From assembly GCA_013334485.1 (NCBI GenBank), contig JAAXXL010000006.1, forward strand, positions 1 to 64,000: a stretch of DNA of 64,000 nt, in the 5' to 3' direction. This stretch comes from Chlorobiaceae bacterium. GTDB taxonomy: Bacteria > Bacteroidota > Chlorobiia > Chlorobiales > Chlorobiaceae. The translations under genes were made by a program, and so were the position numbers. Below the pieces are notes generated by a model. The model saw nothing but the letters and a program-made list of their open reading frames with translations. It did not search any database and was not told the origin of the DNA. Shown piece by piece: positions 54,492 through 64,000 of the stretch. Position 1 is the stretch's first letter. Every line of letters begins with the position of its first letter.

Positions 54492-55835
54492 TTATAGTCG
54501 GCAGATACCTGCCTTCTGCTCGTCCAGTCTGTTTTTTGGACGCTTGTCCATAGGAACAAACTCCCGCTCATCCTCTCCAAGGTAGATCTGACGAGGCCTT
54601 GCGATCTTCTGTTCAGGATCCTTGACCTGCTCAATCCATTGTGAAAGCCATCCGGGAATCCGGCCAATAGCAAACAGTACAGGAAACATATCCATCGGAA
54701 AGCCCATAGCCTGATAGATCAGACCTGAATAAAAATCCACATTAGGATAGAGCTTCCGGTTGATAAAATACTCATCCTCAAGAGCTATACGCTCCAGCTC
54801 AAGAGCGATATCAAGCAGAGGACTGCGTCCTGTCTCTTCAAATACCTGAAAAGCAATCTCCTTGATAATTTTTGCTCTCGGATCATAATTCTTGTAAACC
54901 CTGTGCCCGAACCCCATCAAACGACCTTCGCCACTTTTGACCGATGCAATAAATTCAGGAACCTTCTCAACTGATCCGATTTTCAGCAGCATATGAATAA
55001 CCGCCTCATTGGCGCCGCCGTGCAACGGTCCATACAACGCTGCACAACCGGCAGCTAATGCTGTATAAGGGTCCACTCCGGAACTGGCTACCGCACGAAC
55101 AGCGTTAGTTGAGCAGTTCTGTTCATGATCGGCATGAAGAATAAAGAGCACATCAAGAGCACGTTCAAGTACCGGATTCGGCTTATAGTGAATCTCGGTC
55201 ATCTTGAACATCATGGAGAGAAAATTGCCGGTATAGCTCAGTTCATTATCAGGAAGAACATAGGGAAAACCAAGACTGTGGCGAAAACTCATCGCTGCAA
55301 GCGTAGGTATTTTGCCGATTAGTCGGCGTACCTGAAGCTTGCGGGACTCCTCATTATTAATCTCCTTCGCATCACGGTAAAAGGTCGAAAGTGCACCGAC
55401 CGTCCCTACCAGAATTCCCATCGGATGGGCATCATAACGAAACCCGTCCATGAACTTGATAATATTGGAATGGGTCATGGTATGGTGACGGATATTATAG
55501 GTCCATACCGCAAGCCGCTCCTTGTCGGGCAGCTCACCCTTGATCAGCAGATAAGCGGTCTCAAGAAAATTACTATGCTCGGCAAGCTGTTCAATCGGAT
55601 AACCGCGATAACGCAAAATACCTTTATCCCCATCAATGTAGGTAATGCGGCTTTTGCATGATGCGGTATTTAAAAAACCGGGATCATAACCCAAAAGCCC
55701 GAAATCCTCATCAGTAAGCTGTATCTGACGAAGATCCATGGTATGGATTGCACCATTTTCAACCGGAAGTTCATAGGTTTTTCCGGTCCTGTTATCAGTA
55801 ACGGTCAAAGAATTTCTTGGGTCTGTAACGGCCAT
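54492..55835 (-). CDS. gltA: Citrate synthase
   Basis: GILRYRGYPIEQLAEHSNFLETAYLL; GPLHGGANEAV; MGFGHRVYKNYDPRA. Confidence 0.96.
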   Translation of the reverse strand: MAVTDPRNSLTVTDNRTGKTYELPVENGAIHTMDLRQIQLTDEDFGLLGYDPGFLNTASCKSRITYIDGDKGILRYRGYPIEQLAEHSNFLETAYLLIKGELPDKERLAVWTYNIRHHTMTHSNIIKFMDGFRYDAHPMGILVGTVGALSTFYRDAKEINNEESRKLQVRRLIGKIPTLAAMSFRHSLGFPYVLPDNELSYTGNFLSMMFKMTEIHYKPNPVLERALDVLFILHADHEQNCSTNAVRAVASSGVDPYTALAAGCAALYGPLHGGANEAVIHMLLKIGSVEKVPEFIASVKSGEGRLMGFGHRVYKNYDPRAKIIKEIAFQVFEETGRSPLLDIALELERIALEDEYFINRKLYPNVDFYSGLIYQAMGFPMDMFPVLFAIGRIPGWLSQWIEQVKDPEQKIARPRQIYLGEDEREFVPMDKRPKNRLDEQKAGICRL

Positions 55836-56169
55836 AATGGTAACAATCTTGTTGTGTTAAAAGACCTTGATATCAAGAGTAAAAAAAGGAGCCCATTTGA
55901 ATTTATGAAATAATCCTGACGTATCAGTTTAATTGCTTTCGTGTTTTTTTTGTTTTATGCCCCGTTTCTTTGGGAGTGCGGCCAAAACCAAAAAATCAAA
56001 CCGACAAAATAGTGAGGATTTCAAAACCGGAACCTTGCACAGAATGCATCAAAAAGCATCACTCCGCAAGAACATTTTGCTCTTTTTGCAGGTTAATATC
56101 AGACGGAAAAAAAAGGAAAAAACTTTTTGGATATTAGGGGCAGGCTCTATACATTTACAACTCTTAAAT

Positions 56170-56244
56170 GGAGCTGTAGCTCAGTTTGGTTAGAGCGCCT
56201 GCCTGTCACGCAGGAGGTCGCGGGTTCGAGCCCCGTCAGCTCCG
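56170..56244 (+). tRNA. tRNA-Asp (GTC)
   Basis: Cloverleaf GGAGCTG...CAGCTCC-G; anticodon loop CTGTCAC; GGTTCGAGCC T-arm; CCA not encoded. Confidence 0.97.
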
Positions 56245-56249
56245 CAGAT

Positions 56250-56291
56250 AAATAAAAAAGGCCCGCACGAAGTGTGAGGCCTTTTTTATTT
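56250..56291. terminator. Bidirectional terminator between tRNA-Asp and NYN gene
   Basis: AAATAAAAAAGGCC cgcacgaagtgtga GGCCTTTTTTATTT. Confidence 0.85.
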
Positions 56292-56301
56292 GGTCAATAA
56301 C

Positions 56302-57045
56302 TCATCCTTTTTTGCGTTTGTCACGCACATAGATAGCTTTAGACTGACCGTTGCCGAGAACCCGTTCATCAAAATCAAACAATTTTGTAGCTTCAAGCAG
56401 CTCTCGCAGCCTGATATAGCCGTAGTTGCGAGGATCAAACTCCGGAGACTGCTTGGCGATGTTGCTTCCTGTCGTTGCCAGATGTGCCCAGCCGCTCTCA
56501 TCAGAGGAGGCCTCAACAGCATTTCTCAATAACCGGACGAGCCTTGTATCCTGCTTCAGCTCTGCCATTGACTTCCGTGCAATCGGCTCGTTTTCATTGA
56601 GTTTAAGGCGAAGAACCTCAGTGTAGATGAACTTGTCACAAGCAGAAACAAACGGGCCAGGGGTTTTTTTCTCTCCAAATCCGTAAACCGTCAGTCCGGA
56701 CTCCCTGATCCGCGAGGCCAGTTTAGTAAAATCACTGTCACTTGATACGATGCAGAATCCCTGAAACTTGCCGGTATACAACAGATCCATCGCATCAATA
56801 ATCATGGCGCTGTCTGTGGCATTTTTCCCCTTGGTGTAACCAAACTGCTGAATCGGCTGAATGGAAAACTCAAGAAGCACCTCCTTCCAGCCTCTCAGGG
56901 CCGTAGTTGTCCAATCGCCGTATATTCTTTTGACATTTGCAGTCCCATACTTGGCAACCTCTGCGAGCAGGCCTTCTATAATTGCAGGCTGTGTATTATC
57001 AGCATCAATAAGTACTGCAAGACGTTCCGTTTTTTCTATTGCCAT
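56302..57045 (-). CDS. NYN-domain (LabA/DUF88) protein with C-terminal OST-HTH/LOTUS-like domain
   Basis: LAVLIDADNTQPAIIEGLLAEVAKYG; SSDSDFTKLASRIRE; C-terminal WAHLATTGSNIAKQSPEFDPRNYGYIRLRELLE. Confidence 0.88.
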   Translation of the reverse strand: MAIEKTERLAVLIDADNTQPAIIEGLLAEVAKYGTANVKRIYGDWTTTALRGWKEVLLEFSIQPIQQFGYTKGKNATDSAMIIDAMDLLYTGKFQGFCIVSSDSDFTKLASRIRESGLTVYGFGEKKTPGPFVSACDKFIYTEVLRLKLNENEPIARKSMAELKQDTRLVRLLRNAVEASSDESGWAHLATTGSNIAKQSPEFDPRNYGYIRLRELLEATKLFDFDERVLGNGQSKAIYVRDKRKKG

Positions 57046-57104
57046 CTGACACTCCCATCGTTGTTTCCGATTGTACGTACACGTAAGATTAACCAGTCAG
57101 CTCG

Positions 57105-57311
57105 TTACTTTTTAACCTTGAATCCCTCTGCTTCAATAGTCTCTGTTATTGCAGCGAAAGCCACCTTTGCCGGATCGTAATCAACCGTAACCCGTCCGGC
57201 AGAGTGCGATGCCTCAACTTCAAGAACACCATCAAGCTCTTCAAGGGCCTCCTTGACAAGCATCTCACAACCGCTGCAGTTCATACCGCTTACTGACAAT
57301 TCATGTTTCAT
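57105..57311 (-). CDS. Heavy-metal-associated domain protein (copper chaperone-like)
   Basis: SGMNCSGCEMLVKEALEELDGV; VDYDPAKV. Confidence 0.92.
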   Translation of the reverse strand: MKHELSVSGMNCSGCEMLVKEALEELDGVLEVEASHSAGRVTVDYDPAKVAFAAITETIEAEGFKVKK

Positions 57312-57491
57312 GGCTCTATAATTTCAATCGTTAAAGAATGACTTACTCTTTCTACCAGACACCATCCATTCGGATACACATATTTTAAAGTTACGGACAC
57401 TACCCGCAATTCGGAAATATTTCAGCTAAATCAGAGATACTTTAAAATCATGATTGGCAGATCATTCATCAAGTGATTATATTGAATTACT

Positions 57492-58109
57492 ATGACTCCT
57501 TCATTACCCTATTCAAGGTCCGGACTGTCACGCTTTATTGCATGCCTTCTGCTGGCCAGCCTTTCTCTTCTGACATCCTGCAACCGTAAATCGGATGAAA
57601 TAGCAAATCTGCAGCAGCAGGTATGGAAAAATCCGCAGGATGCCGAAGGTTTTATGCTTCTCGGCAACGCTCTTGCCCGTAAACAGCGTTATAATGAAGC
57701 GACCGAAGCTTTCAAAAGTGCTCTTGCCATCAATCCCGGACTTGATAAAGCCAATAAGGCACTTGGCACAATTGCTTTCAATCAGAAAAACTATACCGGC
57801 GCTCTGAGTTTTTTTCAGAAACACCTTGACAAAGCACCAAAAGACTCACTGCGACTTTATGATGTCGGAAATGTCTATATGCAGATGAAGCAGTATGAGA
57901 GTGCGGCCAAAGCTTATAGTGATGCCATAGATAACAGCGAAGCCTTTGCTGAAGCACACTACAATCTCGCAATCTGCTATATTTATACTGGACGAAAGGC
58001 TGAAGCCGAGGCGATTTATGAATGGCTTCTTGTGAAAAACAATTATCTTGCCGTCTCGCTGCAGCGCCATTTTAACAAGGAAAAACCGGGTAGTGATGAA
58101 AAACGGTAA
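57492..58109 (+). CDS. TPR-repeat lipoprotein
   Basis: LLASLSLLTSCNRK lipobox; TPR units. Confidence 0.88.
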   Translation: MTPSLPYSRSGLSRFIACLLLASLSLLTSCNRKSDEIANLQQQVWKNPQDAEGFMLLGNALARKQRYNEATEAFKSALAINPGLDKANKALGTIAFNQKNYTGALSFFQKHLDKAPKDSLRLYDVGNVYMQMKQYESAAKAYSDAIDNSEAFAEAHYNLAICYIYTGRKAEAEAIYEWLLVKNNYLAVSLQRHFNKEKPGSDEKR

Positions 58110-58245
58110 CCGTTATTATTAAACTGACACCGGATTTCCTTCGTTTTTTTTATTTCAGGAAACTGATACTGATAAGTTATTGTACTGTTTGTTTCTGTAA
58201 GTAATGAAACAATTGTATTGAGCGTTATAATGCCGACAAACGCAT

Positions 58246-59667
58246 ATGATGAGTGAGCATTGCCATATCATTACACCTTCAACGGAACCCTTGCCTGTCG
58301 AAAAGGCTGTTGCAAGCCTTAAAACGGCTTTAAACCTTTATGATGACAAGCTCTCAAGCACTCATCACAAGAACCATCTTGTAACCTTCTCTCAGCCTCT
58401 TCTTCCTCTGGATCTTCCCGTCTGGCTTTGTGCTCAGACGATCTATCCCAGAGTGTTCTGGATGAACCGTGAAAAGGATTATTCTGTTGCAGGCATAGGC
58501 ACTGCCGATAGAATAACGTATGATAAAAGAAGCAGGAACGATGAGATGTTCCTGCATTTCGAACGATCTATGGCGGAAAAGGCACCACATGCCCGCTATT
58601 TCGGTGGATTCCACTTCAACAACACCGAACTGCAAGATCCGATCTGGAAGGAGTTTCCCACCTTCTCATTTGTACTTCCACTGGTCCAGTTGACCTTTGA
58701 ACACAATACCTACAGCCTTGCATGTAATCTCTGGCTTGAACCGGGTGATGATCTCACCACAAAAATCAGTGCCATTAACGAGGTGCTTGACCAGGTGGCA
58801 AGTACTGCCGACTGCTCACTCTCAAAGCTGCCGGAACTGCTCAACATCACCTATAATCCGGATGAACCCCGCTGGATTGAAAGCTGCGAAAAGGCATTGA
58901 AGACCTTCAAGAGCGGAGAGATGGAGAAGATCATGCTCGCAAGGCAAACCAGACTCGAATTCAGCAGAGAACACTCTCCGCTCCTCTTCCTGCTTCGCTA
59001 TCCCTACCCGGAGAATGCGATCTACAGGTTTTACTTTGAACCCTCTGAAAACCAGGCGTTTTTCAGCTTCTCACCGGAACGGCTCTACCGGAGAAACGGC
59101 AACAAACTCTTCACCGAAGCGCTTGCCGGAACCTGTTCAAAGGAAATGATCAACGGCGATGACCATCACGCTTCTGAAGCACTCCTGAATTCAGAAAAAG
59201 ATATCCGCGAACATAATTTTGTCAGGGAGATGATCTACGATGACCTCTTCCCGATATGCAGTGAAATTGATATGGAAGAGGAGGTCTGTGTTTTGCAGTT
59301 GAACCGCCTTGCACACCTCTATACACGCTGCTCGGCAACTCTCAAGCCTGAATTTGAAAACGACAGCGATGTGCTGAAACGTCTCCATCCGACCCCTGCT
59401 GTCGGCGGAGTCCCCAAAGAGCCTGCACTTCAGCATATCATGGAGCTTGAACCCTTCAGCCGGGGCTGGTATGCCGCGCCTGTCGGCTGGATCAGCCGGG
59501 ACGCTGCTGAATTTTCCGTAGCCATACGCTCTGCACTTGTCAACGGCCGGTTGACCTGGCTCTACTCCGGTGCCGGACTGGTAACAGGGTCGGATCCCAT
59601 CTCGGAATGGAACGAAGTTGATCAAAAAATCGGGGACATGCTGACCATAACCCGCCAGAAAGTATGA
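58246..59667 (+). CDS. menF: Isochorismate synthase
   Basis: [39 protein letters not shown]; adjacent to menD. Confidence 0.92.
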   Translation: MMSEHCHIITPSTEPLPVEKAVASLKTALNLYDDKLSSTHHKNHLVTFSQPLLPLDLPVWLCAQTIYPRVFWMNREKDYSVAGIGTADRITYDKRSRNDEMFLHFERSMAEKAPHARYFGGFHFNNTELQDPIWKEFPTFSFVLPLVQLTFEHNTYSLACNLWLEPGDDLTTKISAINEVLDQVASTADCSLSKLPELLNITYNPDEPRWIESCEKALKTFKSGEMEKIMLARQTRLEFSREHSPLLFLLRYPYPENAIYRFYFEPSENQAFFSFSPERLYRRNGNKLFTEALAGTCSKEMINGDDHHASEALLNSEKDIREHNFVREMIYDDLFPICSEIDMEEEVCVLQLNRLAHLYTRCSATLKPEFENDSDVLKRLHPTPAVGGVPKEPALQHIMELEPFSRGWYAAPVGWISRDAAEFSVAIRSALVNGRLTWLYSGAGLVTGSDPISEWNEVDQKIGDMLTITRQKV

Positions 59668-61418
59668 ACAACCGCCAGATCACCACACTCTGGAGCAGCA
59701 TCATCGTCGAAGAGTTGATCCGGCAGGGAGCTGATTATTTCTGCATCTCACCCGGATCACGCTCAACACCGCTCACCGCTGCCGTTGCAGGAAACCCGAA
59801 AGCCCGATGGAAAATCTTTCCGGATGAACGCTCCTCCGCTTTCTTTGCGCTCGGCCACGCACGCGCCACAGGAAAACCGGCGGTTCTCATCTGCACATCA
59901 GGCACTGCTGTAGCCAACTATTTCCCTGCCGTTGTTGAGGCATCAATGGATTATCAGCCGATAATTGTGCTCTCGGCCGACCGCCCCTTCGAACTGCTTG
60001 AATGCGGAGCAAACCAGACGATTCGGCAGGAGAACATCTTCGGCAGCTATACCCGTTGGCATATGCAGTTGCCGGTTCCATCGAAGGAGCTGCCTCTCAA
60101 AACGGTGCTCTCCACTGTTGACTATGCCGTTGCAAAAGCTGTCGGTTCACCTCCGGGGCCGGTACACCTGAATCAGCCGTTCCGGGAGCCATTGGAGCCT
60201 GAAGCACCCGATCCGGAAAATCCCTGGCTCGCCCCTCTGCAAGAGTGGCTGGAAGGCGAAGAACCTTCAAGCCGCACACTTTTCCCTGAAAAGCGACCGG
60301 ATATTGAAGCTCTCTCCATAGTGCGCCCACTGCTTGCACAAGCTGAAAGACCCCTCATCATTGCCGGAAGCATGCCGCGCGCCGAAGAGTCGGAAGCGGT
60401 CGCCGAACTTGCCCTTGACCTTCAGATACCGCTCTACGCCGACCTCTCTTCAGGAGTTCGCCTGATGAGCACAACACTTCCCTGGCAGCAGGCATTTGCA
60501 ACTCCGGAATTCACTGACCGCTTCAAACCCGACCTGGTGCTCCATTTTGGCGGTCGCCTGATCGCAAAACACCCGGCAGCAGCCATCCGGAAGTGGAATC
60601 CAAAGCACTATATCGTCATCAGACCCGATGCAGAGCGCTACTCCCCCGACCACAACGTAACCGTGAGCATTGAACGTTCGATTCTCCTGACCGCCAGGGC
60701 TCTCAAGGGGTGCCGAACTCTCCATTCCGGAATCAGGAGCAGGCAAACTGAAACGTTCTTCCTCCGCGCCGGAGAAGCCATTGACAGTGAAACATCAGGA
60801 AACCTTCCGGTAACTGAAATTTCCGCTGCACGACTGGTCTCAAAACTGATAAGCACCAGCCAAAGGCTATTCCTCTCAAACAGCATGCCTGTGCGCGATA
60901 TGGATAGCTATGCCTGCAACACTCAGGCTGAATGCGTCATAACCGGCATCAACCGGGGAGCAAGCGGAATTGACGGCATTATCTCAACAGCGGCAGGGTT
61001 CGCAGCAGGAAATCGGAAACCGGTTACACTCCTCATCGGCGATATCGCCTTGCTGCACGACCTGAATGCACTCTCACTGCTCGGCTCCATGGAAACTCCC
61101 CTGCAGATCATTGTGCTCAACAACAACGGCGGGGGCATCTTCTCGTTTCTGCCGGTCTCAGAGTGTACCGATATCTTTGAAACCCACTTTGCCACCCCGC
61201 AAAACTACAGCATCAAATCCGCCGCCGAAACCTTCGGTGTAGAGTACACGAATCCGAAAACAAACGACGAATTCACTGCTGCGTACACGAAAGCTTCCAG
61301 CAGCACACGGAGCACCGTAATAGAGATCAACGGCACGAGAGAGGATAACCTGCTCCGCCACCGCTCACTCCAGGCAAAAATCAACACCCTCGCTGCGGAG
61401 TATCTCACCGGCCTGTAA
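59664..61418 (+). CDS. menD: 2-succinyl-5-enolpyruvyl-6-hydroxy-3-cyclohexene-1-carboxylate synthase
   Basis: [46 protein letters not shown]; ThDP-binding [12 protein letters not shown]...[12 protein letters not shown]. Confidence 0.96.
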   Translation: MNNRQITTLWSSIIVEELIRQGADYFCISPGSRSTPLTAAVAGNPKARWKIFPDERSSAFFALGHARATGKPAVLICTSGTAVANYFPAVVEASMDYQPIIVLSADRPFELLECGANQTIRQENIFGSYTRWHMQLPVPSKELPLKTVLSTVDYAVAKAVGSPPGPVHLNQPFREPLEPEAPDPENPWLAPLQEWLEGEEPSSRTLFPEKRPDIEALSIVRPLLAQAERPLIIAGSMPRAEESEAVAELALDLQIPLYADLSSGVRLMSTTLPWQQAFATPEFTDRFKPDLVLHFGGRLIAKHPAAAIRKWNPKHYIVIRPDAERYSPDHNVTVSIERSILLTARALKGCRTLHSGIRSRQTETFFLRAGEAIDSETSGNLPVTEISAARLVSKLISTSQRLFLSNSMPVRDMDSYACNTQAECVITGINRGASGIDGIISTAAGFAAGNRKPVTLLIGDIALLHDLNALSLLGSMETPLQIIVLNNNGGGIFSFLPVSECTDIFETHFATPQNYSIKSAAETFGVEYTNPKTNDEFTAAYTKASSSTRSTVIEINGTREDNLLRHRSLQAKINTLAAEYLTGL

Positions 61419-61435
61419 CGGCAAGCCGGATAACG

Positions 61436-61540
61436 ATGAATATCCATGAATTGATTAATCTCAGAGTCGGTGAGCTTGAGACAGACTGGATGCTGGCAAT
61501 TACCGGTCAAGAAATGAATAAAATCGAACCTTTAAACTGA
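61436..61540 (+). pseudogene. Truncated DUF4160-like remnant
   Basis: MNIHELINLRVGELETDWMLAITGQEMNKIEPLN* resembles the DUF4160 C-terminal end (ENWxLAxxGxxLxKIEPL). Confidence 0.65.
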
Positions 61541-61551
61541 TGATGATATCC

Positions 61552-61839
61552 ATGTGGAACATGAACGACATCATACAGGTCACCTATAAAGATGGGTACA
61601 CTTACCATATCCTCTTTGACAACGGTGTATGTGGCGATGTTGATTTTTCCGAATATCTCTCCAAAGGTCCTGTTTTTGAGCCGTTAAAGGAGATGGCCTT
61701 TTTCAGACAGGCATCAATTGAAGGAGGAACAATCTCCTGGCCGAATGGCGCAGATATTGCGCCTGAGACTATCTACGACAAAATCCTGCGCACACAAAGC
61801 GATATCAATCCTCAGCACCTGCTTTCTCACTCAGTATAA
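61552..61839 (+). CDS. DUF2442 domain protein (start within 61540-61561)
   Basis: YTYHILFDNGVCGDVDFSEYLSKGPVFEPLKEMAFFRQASIEGGTISWPNGADIAPETIYDKIL. Confidence 0.88.
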   Translation: MWNMNDIIQVTYKDGYTYHILFDNGVCGDVDFSEYLSKGPVFEPLKEMAFFRQASIEGGTISWPNGADIAPETIYDKILRTQSDINPQHLLSHSV

Positions 61840-61886
61840 TTCCTCTTCTCGAAAGATCGTTCTACCGCCGTAGAGCAGAGAGCTGC

Positions 61887-61941
61887 TCAACGCAGGAAAA
61901 ATAATCAACACCCTCGCCGCCGAGTATCTCACCGACCCCTG
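61887..61941 (+). pseudogene. Diverged second copy of the menD 3' end
   Basis: ATCAACACCCTCGCCGCCGAGTATCTCACCGACCCCTGA ([12 protein letters not shown]) versus men[13 protein letters not shown]. Confidence 0.9.
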
Positions 61942-62155
61942 ATTACAAACGGTATAATGATAAACACCATTATCATCACTGAACCTCTAAGAAAAATACG
62001 GCAAATATCGATGATCCGGTCGGGAATCCGGAAATTCAGGAGACGCCTTGCTAAGTAGTTGATGATTAGCGACAAATGCACTTGTTCAGCAAATTCGGCG
62101 GAGCATTGTTATATTTGTTTTAACCTAATAGTGTCAGATTCCGAGAAATAAGCAT

Positions 62156-63646
62156 GTGCCGGGAGGCTTGAGCGTGTTAACAACAGTTGCTGAAAAAAAC
62201 CGGTTGAAGGTATCAAAGCGAACCGATGCGAAGAAAAAGTCGCACCTGGGGCAATACCTTACGCCTGCGACAACGGCATCGTTCATGGCTGGTCTATTTC
62301 CGGATGCAAGTGGTGAATGTCGGCTTCTTGATGCCGGTGCGGGAATAGGTTCACTGTCGAGCGCTTTTCTTGAACGATGCTCAATGGGAAATCTGAACTT
62401 CGAGTCAATCCGGTTAAAAGCTTTTGAAATTGATAGCGTCATTCATGAAGAACTTCACCAGTCTCTTTCACAATACAACTCGTTACCTCACTACTCGTTC
62501 GAGAAAATCGGATATGATTTTATTGAATCCGCAGTAAATGCAATTCAGTTCAGAGAGTACGACTTTACGCATGCCATTTTAAATCCACCCTACAAAAAAA
62601 TCGGCAGCCACTCAAGAGAACGTCTGCTTCTTCGGGAAGTTGCCATTGAAACGGTCAATCTCTATTCAGCATTTGTGGCATTGGCTCTTGCTTTAACTGC
62701 CCCCGGCGGGCAAATTGTAGCGATTATTCCGCGCAGTTTCTGCAATGGTCCATACTATCGTCCATTTCGAGAGTTTATGCTTAAGTATGGAGCCATTCGC
62801 CACATTCACCTCTTCGACTCACGCAGCAAGGCGTTCAGGGATGACGCCGTGTTGCAGGAGAACATCATCATTCGGCTTGAACGAGATGGTGTTGCTGGCT
62901 CGGTAACGGTTTCGACATCTACTGACGATACCTTCGGTGATCTTACGACCAACGAATATCCGTTCGAGAGAATCGTGTTTCCTGATGACCGGGAGCGCTT
63001 TATCCATATTCCGACATCACGGGAGAACGATGCTGCCAGGTTCTCCCCCTCAATATGCCACAACCTCAACGATCTGGGCATACAGGTATCGACAGGGCCT
63101 GTTGTCGATTTTCGCATGAAGGAGCATCTCCGTTTCATGCCTGAACCAGGAACAGTCCCCCTCCTTTACCCTGGACATTTCAGCGGTATAAAGAGCACAT
63201 GGCCGATAAAAGGCATGAAAAAACCGAATGCCATTCTGAGAAACACCGATACTGAAAAGTGGCTATACCAGAATGCCTTTTACTGTGTCGTTCGACGCTT
63301 TTCATCCAAAGAAGAAAAACGTCGCATTATGGCCAGTGTAGTAGAACCTGATGCATTTGGAGATGCATCGATGCTTGGCTTCGAGAATCACCTGAACCTG
63401 TTTCACGAAAACAAAAAAGGATTGCCGGAAGCATTGGCTCGCGGTCTTGCAGTTTATCTCAACACAAGCGCTGTTGATGAACATTTTCGGCGCTTCAACG
63501 GTCACACGCAGGTCAATGCTACTGACCTGCGACAAATCCGCTATCCAAGCCGAGACATCCTCACAGCACTCGGGAAATGGGCCATCCAGCAAGAGGATCT
63601 TGCAGAATCAGCAATTGAGGCCAAGCTTAAAACCTTGACAGCATGA
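62156..63646 (+). CDS. N6-adenine DNA methyltransferase (Eco57I/PstI-type) of a type II R-M system
   Basis: LGQYLTPATTASFMAGLF; LLDAGAGIGSLSSAFL; HAILNPPYKKI (NPPY). Confidence 0.9.
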   Translation: MPGGLSVLTTVAEKNRLKVSKRTDAKKKSHLGQYLTPATTASFMAGLFPDASGECRLLDAGAGIGSLSSAFLERCSMGNLNFESIRLKAFEIDSVIHEELHQSLSQYNSLPHYSFEKIGYDFIESAVNAIQFREYDFTHAILNPPYKKIGSHSRERLLLREVAIETVNLYSAFVALALALTAPGGQIVAIIPRSFCNGPYYRPFREFMLKYGAIRHIHLFDSRSKAFRDDAVLQENIIIRLERDGVAGSVTVSTSTDDTFGDLTTNEYPFERIVFPDDRERFIHIPTSRENDAARFSPSICHNLNDLGIQVSTGPVVDFRMKEHLRFMPEPGTVPLLYPGHFSGIKSTWPIKGMKKPNAILRNTDTEKWLYQNAFYCVVRRFSSKEEKRRIMASVVEPDAFGDASMLGFENHLNLFHENKKGLPEALARGLAVYLNTSAVDEHFRRFNGHTQVNATDLRQIRYPSRDILTALGKWAIQQEDLAESAIEAKLKTLTA

Positions 63647-64000
63647 AACGTAAAAAACAGTACATCAAGGAAGCTCTTCAGATCATTGCTTCACTTGGCC
63701 TGCCACGAGAGCAACAAAATGAGCGCTCTGCGCTGTGCCTTCTGGCCCTGCTGGGAATGGCTCCCGGAAAGGATTGGAGTGAAGCTGAAAACCCGCTTAT
63801 GGGTATTACACCTACAATGGAGTGGGTGAAGGAACACTATCACAAGGATTACGCCCCTAACACACGAGAAACGTTCCGACGCCAGACAATGCACCAGTTC
63901 TGTGATGCAGGTATCGCGCTTTATAACCCGGACAAGCCTGATCGCGCAGTAAACAGTCCAAAAGCCGTCTATCAGATTGAACCGTCCACGCTGGCACTGC
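63643..64000 (+). CDS. BsuBI/PstI-family restriction endonuclease, N-terminal part (runs off window)
   Basis: ATGA overlap with methylase stop; MKRKKQYIKEALQIIASLGLPREQQNERSALCLLALLGMAPGKDWSEAENPLMGITPTMEWVKEHYHKDYAPNTRETFRRQTMHQFCDAGI; open to window end, absent from ORF track. Confidence 0.85.
   Translation, partial: MKRKKQYIKEALQIIASLGLPREQQNERSALCLLALLGMAPGKDWSEAENPLMGITPTMEWVKEHYHKDYAPNTRETFRRQTMHQFCDAGIALYNPDKPDRAVNSPKAVYQIEPSTLAL

Noticed and set aside
54492-55835. Citrate synthase as contradictory to the reductive TCA cycle
   Set aside because: gltA is known alongside ATP-citrate lyase in green sulfur bacteria; not unusual by itself.

Overview
Chromosomal window of a green sulfur bacterium (Chlorobi; inferred from bchY, a hydBGDA-type NiFe hydrogenase, bshC and overall gene content). 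Most of it is conserved housekeeping sequence: apt, mtaB-like, rodA, era, rpsA, cmk, ychF, murI, ispH, group 3b-like hydrogenase hydBGDA, sigA/rpoD, valS, clpP, thyX, accD, surE, bshC, rsgA, recG, rpmE, frr, bchY, xseA, kdsB, dtd, gatC, gltA, tRNA-Asp, menF, menD. A BsuBI/PstI-like restriction-modification system begins at the right edge. The non-routine content sits between genes. (1) A ~138-bp quasi-palindromic element with perfect terminal inverted repeats occurs as two complete copies, one edge-truncated copy and two stubs; its stem shows compensatory changes between subtypes. (2) Several short tandem arrays differ in sequence but share a strict 9-nt period; one lies in frame inside a four-helix-bundle/Zn-ribbon gene. 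(3) Small accessory genes (four-helix-bundle protein, DUF2442/DUF4160 remnant, antitoxin with toxin remnant) sit at the 3' ends of core genes and are followed by a diverged second copy of the upstream gene's tail or flank. (4) hydA stops exactly at the His of DPCxxCxxH, with no C-terminal extension to cleave. No CRISPR array, rRNA, transposase or prophage was seen. Product names come from reading the translations; no database search was run.
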